From: Bordetella holmesii ATCC 51541
GTDB taxonomy: Bacteria; Pseudomonadota; Gammaproteobacteria; Burkholderiales; Burkholderiaceae_B
Assembly (NCBI GenBank): GCA_000612485.1
Contig: CP007494.1
Span: 3,472,001 to 3,536,000, forward strand
Reading direction: 5' to 3'
DNA: 64,000 bases
Positions 45,422 to 55,323 of the stretch are shown here, in pieces. Below the pieces are notes generated by a model. It searched no databases. It was not told where the DNA came from and saw nothing but the letters and a program-made list of their open reading frames with translations. Positions within the stretch are counted from its first letter, which is position 1. Each line of letters begins with the position of its first letter. Position numbers and translations under genes: made by a program.

Positions 45422-47278
45422 TCAAGCCACCAGGCGGCGCTCGATTTCCGACTTGGTGTTAGACAAGGCCGGCGGCAGACCGCGGGCGAGTTGTTCGAAC
45501 AGCTCGCCATGAAGGCCGAGCTCTTCGCGCCAGGCCGGCGCATCCACGGAAATCACCTGCTGGAACTGATCCGGCGTGAACTCCAGCCCCGTCCAGTCGA
45601 TGTCGCCATAAGACGGCGAAATCCCGAAGACCTGCTCCTGGCCGCCGGCGTCGCCGTCCAAACGGCCCAACATCCACTTCAACACGCGCATGTTCTCGCC
45701 GAACCCCGGCCAGACGAATTTTCCGTCCGGGCCCTTGCGGAACCAGTTGACGCAGTAGATGTGCGGCAGCTTCGCACCGGCATCAGACAGACGCTGACCC
45801 ACGGAGAGCCAATGATTGAAGTAATCGGCCATGTTGTCGCCGCAGAACGGCAGCATCGCGAAAGGATCGCGGCGCACGACCCCCTGCTTGCCGGCCGCAG
45901 CCGCCGTGGTCTCCGACCCCATGGTGGCAGCCATGTAGACGCCTTCGACCCAGTCGCGGGCCTCCGTCACCAAGGGCACCGTGGTCGACCGGCGGCCGCC
46001 AAAGATAAAGGCATCGATGGCCACTCCCTGCGGATTTTCCCATTCGGGGTCGATGGAGGGGCACTGGGCGGCCGGAGCCGTGAAACGGGCATTGGGGTGC
46101 GCGGCCTTGCGGCCGGTTTCGCGGGCGATCTCGGGAGTCCAATCCTGGCCTTGCCAGTCGATCAGATGCGCTGGCGGAACATCCGTCATCCCCTCCCACC
46201 AGACGTCGCCATCGTCAGTCAGTGCGACGTTGGTGAAAATGACATTGGCCTTGAGCGTGGCCATGGCATTGAAGTTGGTCTTCTCGCTGGTCCCTGGCGC
46301 CACGCCGAAATAGCCGGCTTCCGGGTTGATGGCACGCAGGCGCCCATCGGCACCCGGCTTGATCCAGGCGATGTCGTCACCAATGGTGGTGACCTTCCAG
46401 CCGTCCATACCCGAAGGCGGGATCAACATCGCAAAATTGGTCTTGCCACATGCCGACGGAAAAGCTGCCGCCACGTGGTATTTACGGCCCTTGGGCGTGG
46501 TCACGCCCAGAATCAGCATATGCTCGGCCAGCCAGCCCTCGTCGCGGCCCATGGTCGACGCAATACGCAGGGCAAAACACTTCTTGCCCAGCAAAGCGTT
46601 GCCGCCATACCCCGAACCAAAACTCCAGATCTCGCGCGTTTCAGGATAATGAACGATGTATTTGACGGGGTTGCACGGCCACGCCACGTCGGCCTGCCCG
46701 GCGGCAAACGGCTTGCCCACGCTATGCACACACGGCACGAATTCGCCGTCAGCGCCCAGCACATCCCATACCGCACGGCCCATGCGCGTCATGATGCGCA
46801 TATTGACCACGACATAGGGACTGTCAGAGAGCTCGACGCCGATGTGAGCGATCGGCGAACCCAGCGGGCCCATCGAAAATGGCACGACATACAGCGTGCG
46901 GCCCCGCATGGCGCCTTGGAACAATCCCTGCAGCGTCGCACGCATCTGCGCCGGAGCAGCCCAATTGTTCGTCGGGCCGGCGTCTTCCTCACGCTGCGAG
47001 CAGATGAAGGTACGGTCTTCGACCCGCGCCACGTCGGAAGGGTCAGAACACGCCAGATAGAAATTCGGGCGCTTCTCAGCGTTGAGGCGGCGCATGGTGC
47101 AGGCCGGCACCATCTGCTCGCACAGGCGGTCATACTCTTCTTGCGTGCCATCACACCAGACCACGCGGTCTGGCTGCGTCAGCGCGACCACGCTTTGCAC
47201 CCATTCGATCAATCGCGCATGTTTTACGTAAGCGGGCACGTTAAGCGGCGGCAGTTTGGCCTCGGCGGTTTGCGTCAT
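45422..47278 (-). CDS. pckG: Phosphoenolpyruvate carboxykinase (GTP)
   Basis: A 618-residue GTP-dependent PEPCK that converts oxaloacetate to phosphoenolpyruvate, the entry step of gluconeogenesis. The P-loop [16 protein letters not shown] contains the reactive cysteine of the GTP class, and [31 protein letters not shown] and [14 protein letters not shown] are conserved substrate-binding segments. Length is typical. ISL3 copy 3 lies 66 bp upstream of its start, so the native promoter may be displaced. Confidence 0.95.
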   Translation of the reverse strand: MTQTAEAKLPPLNVPAYVKHARLIEWVQSVVALTQPDRVVWCDGTQEEYDRLCEQMVPACTMRRLNAEKRPNFYLACSDPSDVARVEDRTFICSQREEDAGPTNNWAAPAQMRATLQGLFQGAMRGRTLYVVPFSMGPLGSPIAHIGVELSDSPYVVVNMRIMTRMGRAVWDVLGADGEFVPCVHSVGKPFAAGQADVAWPCNPVKYIVHYPETREIWSFGSGYGGNALLGKKCFALRIASTMGRDEGWLAEHMLILGVTTPKGRKYHVAAAFPSACGKTNFAMLIPPSGMDGWKVTTIGDDIAWIKPGADGRLRAINPEAGYFGVAPGTSEKTNFNAMATLKANVIFTNVALTDDGDVWWEGMTDVPPAHLIDWQGQDWTPEIARETGRKAAHPNARFTAPAAQCPSIDPEWENPQGVAIDAFIFGGRRSTTVPLVTEARDWVEGVYMAATMGSETTAAAAGKQGVVRRDPFAMLPFCGDNMADYFNHWLSVGQRLSDAGAKLPHIYCVNWFRKGPDGKFVWPGFGENMRVLKWMLGRLDGDAGGQEQVFGISPSYGDIDWTGLEFTPDQFQQVISVDAPAWREELGLHGELFEQLARGLPPALSNTKSEIERRLVA

Positions 47279-47344
47279 TCGGGAACTCTCCAGGATGGGA
47301 CGGAACAGGCATGCACGGCGCCGCTGCCGTCGCCGCGAAAAAAT

Positions 47345-48434
47345 GGTTCATCGCGGAATAGCGTGGAGCCGTGCTTGATTGCCGTTACGCTTGATCCTTG
47401 ATTTTTCAAGGATCAAGGCCGGGATCATGCTGGACCGCAAGACGATCGAGAGGTTGGGTGGGTGGGAAGGTTATCGGGTGGAGCGGGTCGTGTGGCCTGA
47501 AGGTGAGAGCCGGACGGTCACGATTTACCTGAAGCCTTCAGCGCGAACGATGCACTGCGAGCACTGCGGCAACCGATGTCGGCAGGTGCATGAGACGACC
47601 ACGCGCCGGGTGCGGGATCTGCCGCTAATGGCGCTGCGAGTGACGCTGGTAGTGCCGCGTCGGCGGGTCTGGTGCGAGCAGTGCGGTGGACCGCATCTGG
47701 AGAGGCTGAGCTGGCTGGGCCGTTACCAGCGAGTGACCGACCGGCTGGCCGAGGCGGTCAGCCAGTTGCTTGAGTCCAGCAACATTCTGGCCGTGGCGCG
47801 CTTCTTCCAACTGGGTTGGCACACGGTCAAGGCGCTGGACAAGGCCCTGCTGCGACGGGCGATCCAAGAGCCGGACTGGAGCCAGATCCACTACCTAGCG
47901 ATGGACGAGTTCGCTCTACACAAGGGCCATCGTTATGCCACGGTCGTTGTCGATCCGATCCGCCGTCAGGTGCTATGGATCGGTGATGGCCGCTCGCGCG
48001 AGACGGCCAGAGCCTTCTTCGAACAACTGCCAACAGGAGTTGCCCAGCAGATCCGGGCCGTAGCGATCGACATGACGACGGCCTATGAGCTGGAGATCCA
48101 GGCCAACCAGCCCTTGCTCACCGCTTATCTGATGCGCGATGAGCTCAAACAGCTGTGGTTCTACCAACACCCCGGCTACGCCCGCCAGGCATGGGATCAC
48201 TGGCTGCAACAGGCTCAGGGCAGCGGCATCGCCGCCTTGGCTCACTTCGCGCTCAAGCTAAAAGCCTATCTGCACGGGATTCTGTCTCGCTGTCGCCACC
48301 GGCTCAACACCAGCATCGTCGAGGGCATCAACAACACCATCAAAGTCATCAAGCGCCGCGCCTACGGCTACCGCGATCAGGAGTACTTCTTCCTCAAGAT
48401 CCGGTCTGCATTCCCCGGTATTCCTCGATGAACC
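47345..48434 (+). mobile_element. ISL3-family insertion sequence, copy 3
   Basis: 1090 bp with the same ends as copies 1 and 2 and a perfect 8-bp target duplication GAAAAAAT (47337-47344 and 48435-48442). It sits between the divergent pckG and amidohydrolase genes, with its transposase pointing away from pckG. Confidence 0.95.
47427..48431 (+). CDS. ISL3-family transposase, copy 3
   Basis: Predicted to encode the same 334 residues as copy 1 at 17605, with the same leader hairpin. No disruption is seen. The outward ATG formed at the right end (CGATGAACC) does not open a meaningful frame here. Confidence 0.9.
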   Translation: MLDRKTIERLGGWEGYRVERVVWPEGESRTVTIYLKPSARTMHCEHCGNRCRQVHETTTRRVRDLPLMALRVTLVVPRRRVWCEQCGGPHLERLSWLGRYQRVTDRLAEAVSQLLESSNILAVARFFQLGWHTVKALDKALLRRAIQEPDWSQIHYLAMDEFALHKGHRYATVVVDPIRRQVLWIGDGRSRETARAFFEQLPTGVAQQIRAVAIDMTTAYELEIQANQPLLTAYLMRDELKQLWFYQHPGYARQAWDHWLQQAQGSGIAALAHFALKLKAYLHGILSRCRHRLNTSIVEGINNTIKVIKRRAYGYRDQEYFFLKIRSAFPGIPR

Positions 48435-48639
48435 GAAAAAATGTGGCCCGGCGGACCATGCCCCGGGCGATGCGGCCATCATACTTGGGAGTATGCGGGC
48501 TAACCAAGCAGCTTCTGGTGTCTTTACCACCCGACACCAAGGGTTTACCCGGTATTTTCAGCCCTCCGGCGGGCAGGAAGTGCGCAGCGGCTATGACATA
48601 ATCGGGCGGCCCTTTCGGGCCCCGAAAATTTCCACGCCC

Positions 48640-49902
48640 ATGAGTACCACTGTCTTTCCTCCTATTGATGCCGACCGTCTTTGGTCGCGCATCGAGACCC
48701 TGTCGCGCATGACCGTGCCCGGCCAACCCTGGACCCGCCGTGCGTTCACTCCCTTGTTCGATCAGGCACGCACCTGGTTGCGTGCCGAATTCGACGCCGC
48801 GGGTCTGAGCAGCCATATCGACGCCGCAGGCAATCTCGTGGGACGCATGAGCGGCCGCAACGCCGAGAAAAAAAAGCCGCTCGTGACCGGCTCGCATTGC
48901 GACACCGTACTGGAGGGCGGGCGTTTTGACGGCATCATTGGTGTGCTGGCTGGCATTGAGGTGGCCCACACACTGAAAGACCATGGCCTGCGGCTGGACC
49001 ATCCGTTCGAAGTCATCGACTTCCTATCCGAAGAACCGAGCGACTACGGCATCTCATGCGTCGGCAGCCGCGCAATCAGCGGTCACCTGACCGCGGATAT
49101 GCTGGCTGCCTGCAATCCGGACGGAGAAACACTGGCACAAGGTATCGTCCGCGCGGGCGGCCGGCCAGACGCACTGGGCCAAGCCTTGCGCGGCCCGGAC
49201 ACCAGCGCCGCCTTCGTAGAACTGCATATCGAGCAAGGGCCTGTGCTGCAAGCCCGCGGCCTGCCGATAGGCGTGGTCAGCAACATCGTCGGCATCCGCC
49301 GCACGCGCATCGTGGTGCTCGGGCAGCCCGACCATGCCGGCACCACGCCCATGGACATCCGCCGCGACGCCCTGGTGGGTGCGGCGCGCATCATCGACGC
49401 GGCACACCACCGCGCCACCGACCTGGCAGGCCGGCCGCACTATGTGGTGGCCACGGTCGGACGCTTGACGCTGACCCCCAACGCCGCCAATGCCGTGCCC
49501 GGACGGGTGGACATGACACTGGAAGTCCGCAGCGACAGCAATGCCGTCCTGGACAGCTTCACACAGGCGGTACTACAGACCGTGACGCCCGAGCTGGCCG
49601 CGCTGCGTCTGACCGTGCAGGCCGAACCGCTGTCGCGCGCCGAACCGACCGATTGCGCCAGGCTGGTGATGGAAGCGGTACGCACTGCTGCCGATTCGCT
49701 GGGCTATGACACCATGACTCTGCCCAGCGGAGCCGGCCACGACGCCATGTACATGGCACCGACCGGCCCCATGGGCATGATCTTCATCCCCTGTCTGGAC
49801 GGACGCAGTCATTGTCCGCAAGAGTGGATCACCCCTGAGCAGTTACTCGATGGCACGCGGGTGCTCTATCAAACCCTGTTGGAACTGGACACGCTTGCCT
49901 GA
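48640..49902 (+). CDS. Zn-dependent M20 amidohydrolase (N-carbamoyl-amino-acid/allantoate type)
   Basis: A 420-residue member of the M20 hydantoinase/carbamoylase family. Metal ligands are visible in VTGSHCDTVLEGGRFDGIIGVLAG and DFLSEEPSDYG; the lid domain follows with VELHIEQGPVLQARGLPIGVV and GQPDHAGTTPMDIRRDAL, and LPSGAGHDAMYMA supplies the last histidine. Family members cleave carbamoyl or ureido groups from amino acids, allantoate or ureidoglycolate; the exact substrate is unclear. The start MSTTVFPPIDADRLW is preferred over an upstream frame extension that begins near the IS flank. Confidence 0.88.
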   Translation: MSTTVFPPIDADRLWSRIETLSRMTVPGQPWTRRAFTPLFDQARTWLRAEFDAAGLSSHIDAAGNLVGRMSGRNAEKKKPLVTGSHCDTVLEGGRFDGIIGVLAGIEVAHTLKDHGLRLDHPFEVIDFLSEEPSDYGISCVGSRAISGHLTADMLAACNPDGETLAQGIVRAGGRPDALGQALRGPDTSAAFVELHIEQGPVLQARGLPIGVVSNIVGIRRTRIVVLGQPDHAGTTPMDIRRDALVGAARIIDAAHHRATDLAGRPHYVVATVGRLTLTPNAANAVPGRVDMTLEVRSDSNAVLDSFTQAVLQTVTPELAALRLTVQAEPLSRAEPTDCARLVMEAVRTAADSLGYDTMTLPSGAGHDAMYMAPTGPMGMIFIPCLDGRSHCPQEWITPEQLLDGTRVLYQTLLELDTLA

Positions 49903-49906
49903 TCCC

Positions 49907-50242
49907 ATGGACCAGACCGATATCGACGACGGCACCGCCGACCGTAGCCTGCTCGACGCCCCCGGTATCTCGCTGGTGGTTTTCCATAGTCAGGGCTGCC
50001 CGAACTGCCGCGTGGCGCGCGAGCGCCTGCCCAGGTTCGAACTGCCTGCCGAGCGCATTTTCTGGGTCGATGCAGGCCGCAATGGCGGGCTGGTCGAGCG
50101 CTATGAGGTCTTTCACCTGCCCGCCATCCATGTCGTGCGCGACGGCGCCTATTACGGCCCCATCAGTGCGCAATTGGCGGACTGGGATCTGCGTCAGCAA
50201 ATCGCGCAGGCCCTGGACAACCACCCGGCCGAGTTGCCATGA
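49907..50242 (+). CDS. Thioredoxin-like protein
   Basis: A 111-residue cytoplasmic thioredoxin fold protein. The active-site motif is CPNC (VVFHSQGCPNCRVARERLP) and the cis-proline lies in VFHLPAIHVV. CPNC is not the standard CGPC, so its redox potential will differ. It begins just after the amidohydrolase stop, and its own stop overlaps the DMT transporter start (ATGA), so it is part of a small operon. Confidence 0.8.
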   Translation: MDQTDIDDGTADRSLLDAPGISLVVFHSQGCPNCRVARERLPRFELPAERIFWVDAGRNGGLVERYEVFHLPAIHVVRDGAYYGPISAQLADWDLRQQIAQALDNHPAELP

Positions 50243-51168
50243 CCGCCATCCGCCGGCCGCTCGACGGTCTGGCCACGGGCGCCATGGTGGTGCTGTGCCT
50301 GTGCTGGGCGGCCAAGCAGATTGCCATCAAAGCGGTCGCAGCCGATGTCGCGCCGCTTTTGCAGATCGGCCTGCGCTCGGCGTTTGCCGCGGCCGTCCTC
50401 GGCCTGGTAGTGCTGCGCACGCAAGGCACCGGTTTCTGGCGCGACGGCAGCCTGCGGCCCGGGCTGGGTGTCGGCGTGCTGTTTGCGTTGGAGTTCGTGT
50501 TCGTGGCGCTGGGCTTGCACTACACCACCGCCTCGCACATGGCAGTGTTTCTATACACGTCCCCGATCTTCGCCGCACTGGGCCTGCATGCCTGGGTGCC
50601 GGGTGAACGTCTGCGGCCGCTGCAATGGTTGGGCGTGACCCTGGCGTTCGCCGGCATCGCGCTGACGTTTCTGGGCAAACATTCCCCCACCGACACCGCG
50701 CCCGATATGCTGCTGGGCGACCTGCTGGGCATCCTAGCCGGAGCAGCGTGGGGCATGACGACGGTGGGCATACGCGCCAGCCGGCTGTCAGAGGCTCCCG
50801 CCTCCAAAACGCTGTTCTATCAGATGGTCTGCGCGGCGCTGATCCTGCCCTTGCTGCACGGCGTGATGGGAGGTGCTGCCGCTACGTGGACCGTGACCGC
50901 GCTCTACAGCCTGCTGTTTCAAAGCGTGGTGGTAGCGCTCATGAGCTATCTGGCCTGGTTCTGGTTGCTGCGCCGCTATCTGGCCACGCGATTTTCGATG
51001 TGGTCTTTTTTAACGCCGCTATTTGGCGTGGGCCTGGGCGTCATCCTTCTCGATGATCCCTTGGACGGACATTTTGCCGCTGGCGCGGCGCTGGTGCTGG
51101 CCGGCATCACGCTGGTGAGCGCCGCCGGCACCCTGCAAACCTGGTGGGCCCGCCGGCGCTGCCGTTGA
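50239..51168 (+). CDS. DMT-superfamily (EamA) transporter
   Basis: A 309-residue inner-membrane protein with ten predicted helices in two EamA repeats (residues about 10-140 and 155-295). Representative segments are GLATGAMVVLCLCWAAKQIAIK, LHYTTASHMAVFLYTSPIFAALG and FWLLRRYLATRFSMWSFLTPLFGV. These carriers export amino acids or metabolites. Start coupling to the thioredoxin-like gene suggests cotranscription. Confidence 0.88.
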   Translation: MTAIRRPLDGLATGAMVVLCLCWAAKQIAIKAVAADVAPLLQIGLRSAFAAAVLGLVVLRTQGTGFWRDGSLRPGLGVGVLFALEFVFVALGLHYTTASHMAVFLYTSPIFAALGLHAWVPGERLRPLQWLGVTLAFAGIALTFLGKHSPTDTAPDMLLGDLLGILAGAAWGMTTVGIRASRLSEAPASKTLFYQMVCAALILPLLHGVMGGAAATWTVTALYSLLFQSVVVALMSYLAWFWLLRRYLATRFSMWSFLTPLFGVGLGVILLDDPLDGHFAAGAALVLAGITLVSAAGTLQTWWARRRCR

Positions 51169-51172
51169 ACGC

Positions 51173-51886
51173 TTACCCGGCCTCGACACGCAGGTCCTGC
51201 AGGCGCGCGCGCTGGCGGCCTTGGGCGTCGAAGTTTTCCGGCGCGAGCCACTGCTCAAAGGCCGCGCGCCGAGCAGGCCACTGCGCATCGGTGATGGAGA
51301 ACCAAGCCGTGTCGCGAGTGCGGCCCTTGTAGACCACCGCTTGGCGAAATATCCCTTCGAACTGAAAGCCCAGCCGGGCAGCCGTCTGCCGGGAAGGCGC
51401 GTTCAGGCTGTCGCACTTCCATTCGTAGCGCCGGTAGCCCAGCTCGTCAAATGCGCGCCTCATGAAGAGAAACTGTGCCTCCGTGGAGATGGGAGTGCGT
51501 CGAAGCGCCCCGGAGAAGGTCACGCTGCCCACCTCTATAACGCCATTGGCCACGTCGATACGCATGAATGCCAACGTGCCCACGGCACGTCCGCTGGCAC
51601 GGTCGATGACGGCAAAATGCATGGGGTCGTCGCTCTGCGCCGCCTGTTCGCAATACGTGCGATAGGCCTGCTGCGTGACAAACGGGCCAACGGCAAGATA
51701 GGTCCAATCGCGGCCGTCCGGGGCCGCGCTGTATGCGGCAAACAGATCCGCCGCGTGCCGCTCGGCATCCAGAGGCTCGAGACGGCAGAAACGGCCTTCC
51801 AGAGGCGTGCGCGGCGGACGGGGCCGCGCCGTCCAGCCCGGCAAGGTTTCGCCAACAGGCTGGTCAAAGGAATTGAGCAGGGCCAT
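51173..51886 (-). CDS. GNAT acetyltransferase, RimJ/RimL-like
   Basis: A 237-residue N-acetyltransferase. RFCRLEPLDAERHAADLFAAY is the first strand-helix, and AVGTLAFMRIDVANGVIEVGSVTF plus GYRRYEWKCDSLNAPSRQTAARLGFQFEGIFRQ form the acetyl-CoA binding core. It resembles YdaF/RimJ-type enzymes that acetylate proteins or small amines. It is convergent with the DMT transporter gene. Confidence 0.87.
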   Translation of the reverse strand: MALLNSFDQPVGETLPGWTARPRPPRTPLEGRFCRLEPLDAERHAADLFAAYSAAPDGRDWTYLAVGPFVTQQAYRTYCEQAAQSDDPMHFAVIDRASGRAVGTLAFMRIDVANGVIEVGSVTFSGALRRTPISTEAQFLFMRRAFDELGYRRYEWKCDSLNAPSRQTAARLGFQFEGIFRQAVVYKGRTRDTAWFSITDAQWPARRAAFEQWLAPENFDAQGRQRARLQDLRVEAG

Positions 51887-51989
51887 ACGTATCTCCGCGC
51901 AGCAGGATTGAGAGCGCTTACTCTAGATCGATTCGTGGCATCATAGAAAGCCCCAGTAAAAAGCATTTTCTTAGTGCCACGCCTGCGCC

Positions 51990-53447
51990 ATGGAAGACAC
52001 CCTGACCCGCCTCGTCCTGCTGGATGCGCCATTGCTGCCGGGTGCCGTACCGCTGCAACGCCAATTGCTTCAGCGTCTGAAGACAGCCATCCTCGAAGGG
52101 CGCCTAGCGCCGGGAACACGGCTGCCCGCCTCACGGAACCTGGCCGAAGCGTTGTCGATTTCGCGCAACACGGTCTCAATTGCCTACGAACACCTGGCCG
52201 CTGAAGGCTATGTGCAGGCCGACCGCCAAGGCACGCGCGTGGCAACGCTCACCCGCCAGCGCAGGCCGGCCGCGACGACGGTCTCAACAGAACCCGTACG
52301 TGTGGCCCGGCGGCTTGAACGCCTGGTGGCCACGCCGCGAGGCACCGGCTCATACCTTGCGCTACGCCCCGGCCAGCCGGCCTTGGCTCACTTTCCGGCT
52401 GCTGCCTGGCGCCGCGCACTGGATCGCGCCATGCGCGATGGCGGCGGCGAGGCGCTGGCCTACGGGGAACCTGCCGGAGAGCCACATTTACGTGCGGCCA
52501 TCGCACGCTACCTGGGCGTGGCCCGTGGTGTGCACTGCCTGCCCGAGCAGGTCATCATCACCGAAGGCACACAGGAGGCTCGGGCGCTGGCCGTGCGGCT
52601 GCTGGCCGACCCGGGCGACATTGCCTGGGTGGAAGATCCCGGGTACCGCGGCGCAAGGACCGCTTTTTTTGCCGGCGACTTGGACGTGCGGCCCAAAGGC
52701 GTGGACAACGACGGATTGTGCGTTGACGCGCGTGATTGGGCCGACGCTGCGCCGCGCCTGATCTATGTGACGCCGTCGCACCAATACCCCACCGGCGGGG
52801 TCATGCCCGCGGCCCGCCGGCTTGACCTCATCGCCCAGGCGCGCCAGCACCAGGCGTGGATCATCGAAGATGATTACGACAGTGAGTTCCGCCACCACGG
52901 CGAACCCATCGCCGCCATGCAGGGCATGACGCCGCAGGCACCGGTGCTCTATATCGGAAGCTTCAGCAAAACGATGTTTCCGTCATTGCGCATGGGCTTT
53001 GCCGTGTTGCCCGAATGCCTGGTCGACGCCACCCGGATAGGGATTGCCGAACTGTTGCGCGGTGGGCACCGTTATGAACAACTAGCCTTGGCGGATTTCA
53101 TCGAAAGCGGCGAATTCAGCCGCCACCTGGGTCGTATGCGGAGCCTGTACCGCGAAAGGCAACAAGCGTTGCGCGCCGCGCTGACCCGCCATCTGGACAT
53201 CGACCACACCGTCGAGGGCGGGCAGTGCGGCCTGCACCTGACCCTGCGTCTTCCCGTGGAATACCCCGACCATCTCATCGCCAGCGCCGGCCCGGCCCAC
53301 GGCATGCAGCCTCAGGCGCTGTCGGCCTTCGCGCTGGCCGCGCCACAAAACGGCCTGGTATTGGGCTATGGCAATACGGCAGCCGACCTGTTCGACCCTC
53401 TATCGCGACGCCTGGCGCGGCTCATCACGCAGGCGCGGCAAACCTAA
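51990..53447 (+). CDS. MocR/PdxR-type regulator (GntR DNA-binding + aminotransferase fold)
   Basis: A 485-residue fusion regulator. The N-terminus is a GntR winged helix (PLQRQLLQRLKTAILEGRLAPGTRLPASRNLAEALSISRNTVSIAYEHLAAEGYV). The rest is a class I aminotransferase domain with the PLP lysine in YIGSFSKTMFPSLRMGF and the aspartate region IIEDDYDSEFR. These proteins sense pyridoxal phosphate or an amino compound rather than catalyse. A GTGGCA/TGCCAC dyad at 51935-51980 upstream may be its operator. The target genes are not evident. Confidence 0.88.
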   Translation: MEDTLTRLVLLDAPLLPGAVPLQRQLLQRLKTAILEGRLAPGTRLPASRNLAEALSISRNTVSIAYEHLAAEGYVQADRQGTRVATLTRQRRPAATTVSTEPVRVARRLERLVATPRGTGSYLALRPGQPALAHFPAAAWRRALDRAMRDGGGEALAYGEPAGEPHLRAAIARYLGVARGVHCLPEQVIITEGTQEARALAVRLLADPGDIAWVEDPGYRGARTAFFAGDLDVRPKGVDNDGLCVDARDWADAAPRLIYVTPSHQYPTGGVMPAARRLDLIAQARQHQAWIIEDDYDSEFRHHGEPIAAMQGMTPQAPVLYIGSFSKTMFPSLRMGFAVLPECLVDATRIGIAELLRGGHRYEQLALADFIESGEFSRHLGRMRSLYRERQQALRAALTRHLDIDHTVEGGQCGLHLTLRLPVEYPDHLIASAGPAHGMQPQALSAFALAAPQNGLVLGYGNTAADLFDPLSRRLARLITQARQT

Positions 53448-53740
53448 CCCGTCAATGCACCCAGCAGCAGCGCGCAGAGCACGAGCCAGAAGACGCCGCT
53501 CAAAATCGAACGCCGCGCAAACGCCTTGATCCCCGCCCACAGCATCAACAGGCCGATCAATAACAGGGCAAAATTCATGATGTTCGGGCTCATGCCCAGC
53601 GCCGCGGCCATGCCGGCGAAAAACTCACCCAACGCACCGAAAAAGCCGCCGAATAACCAGCGCAACGCCTCGGCCACCCATTTGATGCCCTGCCCCAACG
53701 CCGCGCCGGCGCTACCGAAAAAACCTGTTTCTGCTTGCAT
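53444..53740 (-). CDS. Small hypothetical membrane protein
   Basis: A 98-residue protein with two or three hydrophobic segments (WLFGGFFGALGEFFAGMAAALG, FALLLIGLLMLWAGIKAFA and ILSGVFWLVLCALLLGALTG). The first part is glycine- and alanine-rich and amphipathic. I do not recognise a family. It is convergent with the MocR gene, overlapping its end by four bases. Confidence 0.6.
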   Translation of the reverse strand: MQAETGFFGSAGAALGQGIKWVAEALRWLFGGFFGALGEFFAGMAAALGMSPNIMNFALLLIGLLMLWAGIKAFARRSILSGVFWLVLCALLLGALTG

Positions 53741-53864
53741 GACACCTCGGTCGTCCCTTTTGCATGGTTATATCCCATTTGCGCGGCTGGATTTGGCGAA
53801 ATCCCGGAACGATGTTTAATAGCACTACTCGCCGGCGGCTGCCGGCCTAGCAACAAGGATACTC

Positions 53865-55223
53865 ATGGCTTTCGATTTCGACCTCTATGTCATCGGCGCG
53901 GGCTCGGGCGGGGTACGTGCGGCGCGGTTTGCCGCCGGTTTCGGCGCGCGCGTCGCGGTAGCGGAGAGCCGCTACCTGGGCGGGACCTGCGTCAACGTCG
54001 GCTGCGTGCCCAAAAAACTGCTCGTCTACGGCGCTCATTTCAGCGAAGAGTTCGAGCAGGCCAGCGGTTTTGGCTGGACACCCGGACACCCCGGGTTTGA
54101 CTGGCACACCCTGATCCAGAACAAAAACCGCGAAATCGAACGTCTCAATGGCATCTATCGCAATCTGCTGGTCAACAGCGGCGTGGCGTTGCACGAAGGC
54201 CACGCTCGCATCGTCGATCCCCATACGGTCGAGATCAACGGTCAGCGGCACACGGCCGAACGCATTCTCGTGGCCACCGGCGGCTGGCCATTCGTGCCGG
54301 ACATCCCCGGCAAGGAACACGCCATTACCTCCAACGAGGCGTTCTTCCTGAAGAAATTGCCCCGCCGCGTGCTGGTGGTCGGTGGCGGCTATATTGCCGT
54401 CGAGTTTGCCTCTATCTTCAATGGTCTGGGTGCGGATACCACGCTGGCGTACCGGCGCGAGCTGTTCCTGCGCGGATTCGACCAGAGCGTACGCGAGCAC
54501 CTGCGCGACGAGCTGCAGAAAAAATCAATGACTCTGCGCTTTAACAGCGACGTCGCCCGGATCGACAAATTGCCCGACGGCACGCTCGCGGCGACCTTCG
54601 TCGATGGCTCCGTGCTCGAAACCGACAGTGTTTTCTATGCCACCGGCCGGCGTGCCATGCTGGACAACCTGGGCCTGGAAAACACCTCGGTCAGCCTCAA
54701 CAAACAAGGCTATATCGAGGTCAATGACCTGTTCGAGACCGCCGAACCCTCGATCCTGGCGTTGGGCGATGTGATCGGACGCGTGCCGCTCACGCCGGTC
54801 GCCCTGGCAGAAGGCATGGCCATCGCCCGCCGCCTGTTTCGCCCTGCGGAGTATCGCCCGGTGGACTATGACCTCATCCCCACGGCCGTCTTCAGCCTGC
54901 CCAATATCGGCACCGTAGGCCTGACCACCGAAGAGGCCGTCAAGCGAGGCCACCGCGTCAAACGCTTCGAAAGTCGTTTCCGTCCGATGAAGTTGACGTT
55001 GACCGACTCCCAGGAGCGCACACTCATGAAGCTGGTGGTCGACGCCGACACTGACCGTGTCCTGGGTTGCCACATGGTCGGCCCCGACGCGGGCGAAATC
55101 ATGCAAGGCCTGGCGGTGGCCCTGAAGGCCGGCGCCACCAAGCGTGTCTTCGACGAAACCATAGGCATCCATCCCACGGCCGCCGAAGAGTTCGTCACGA
55201 TGCGCACGCCTGTGGCCGACTGA
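53865..55223 (+). CDS. gor: Glutathione-disulfide reductase
   Basis: A 452-residue flavoenzyme reducing oxidised glutathione with NADPH in the cytoplasm. It has the FAD motif [17 protein letters not shown], the redox pair [14 protein letters not shown], the NADPH-binding [17 protein letters not shown] with arginines in [12 protein letters not shown], and the catalytic histidine in [13 protein letters not shown]. Length is standard. The short A/T-richer upstream region has a GGATTT-GGCG-AAATCC inverted repeat at 53789-53804. Confidence 0.94.
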   Translation: MAFDFDLYVIGAGSGGVRAARFAAGFGARVAVAESRYLGGTCVNVGCVPKKLLVYGAHFSEEFEQASGFGWTPGHPGFDWHTLIQNKNREIERLNGIYRNLLVNSGVALHEGHARIVDPHTVEINGQRHTAERILVATGGWPFVPDIPGKEHAITSNEAFFLKKLPRRVLVVGGGYIAVEFASIFNGLGADTTLAYRRELFLRGFDQSVREHLRDELQKKSMTLRFNSDVARIDKLPDGTLAATFVDGSVLETDSVFYATGRRAMLDNLGLENTSVSLNKQGYIEVNDLFETAEPSILALGDVIGRVPLTPVALAEGMAIARRLFRPAEYRPVDYDLIPTAVFSLPNIGTVGLTTEEAVKRGHRVKRFESRFRPMKLTLTDSQERTLMKLVVDADTDRVLGCHMVGPDAGEIMQGLAVALKAGATKRVFDETIGIHPTAAEEFVTMRTPVAD

Positions 55224-55323
55224 AGCGCCCACCCAACGCAACGCAGCCAACGACGGCCGGACCTGCCCGGCCGTCCGCCTGACGGAAGCAGGCGGCGCCC
55301 GCCGCAACGCGCCCGACCGGGCG

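Noticed and set aside
45404..47401. Plus-strand open frame of 665 codons
   Set aside because: Antisense to pckG; its end merges into the IS leader, which shows it is accidental.
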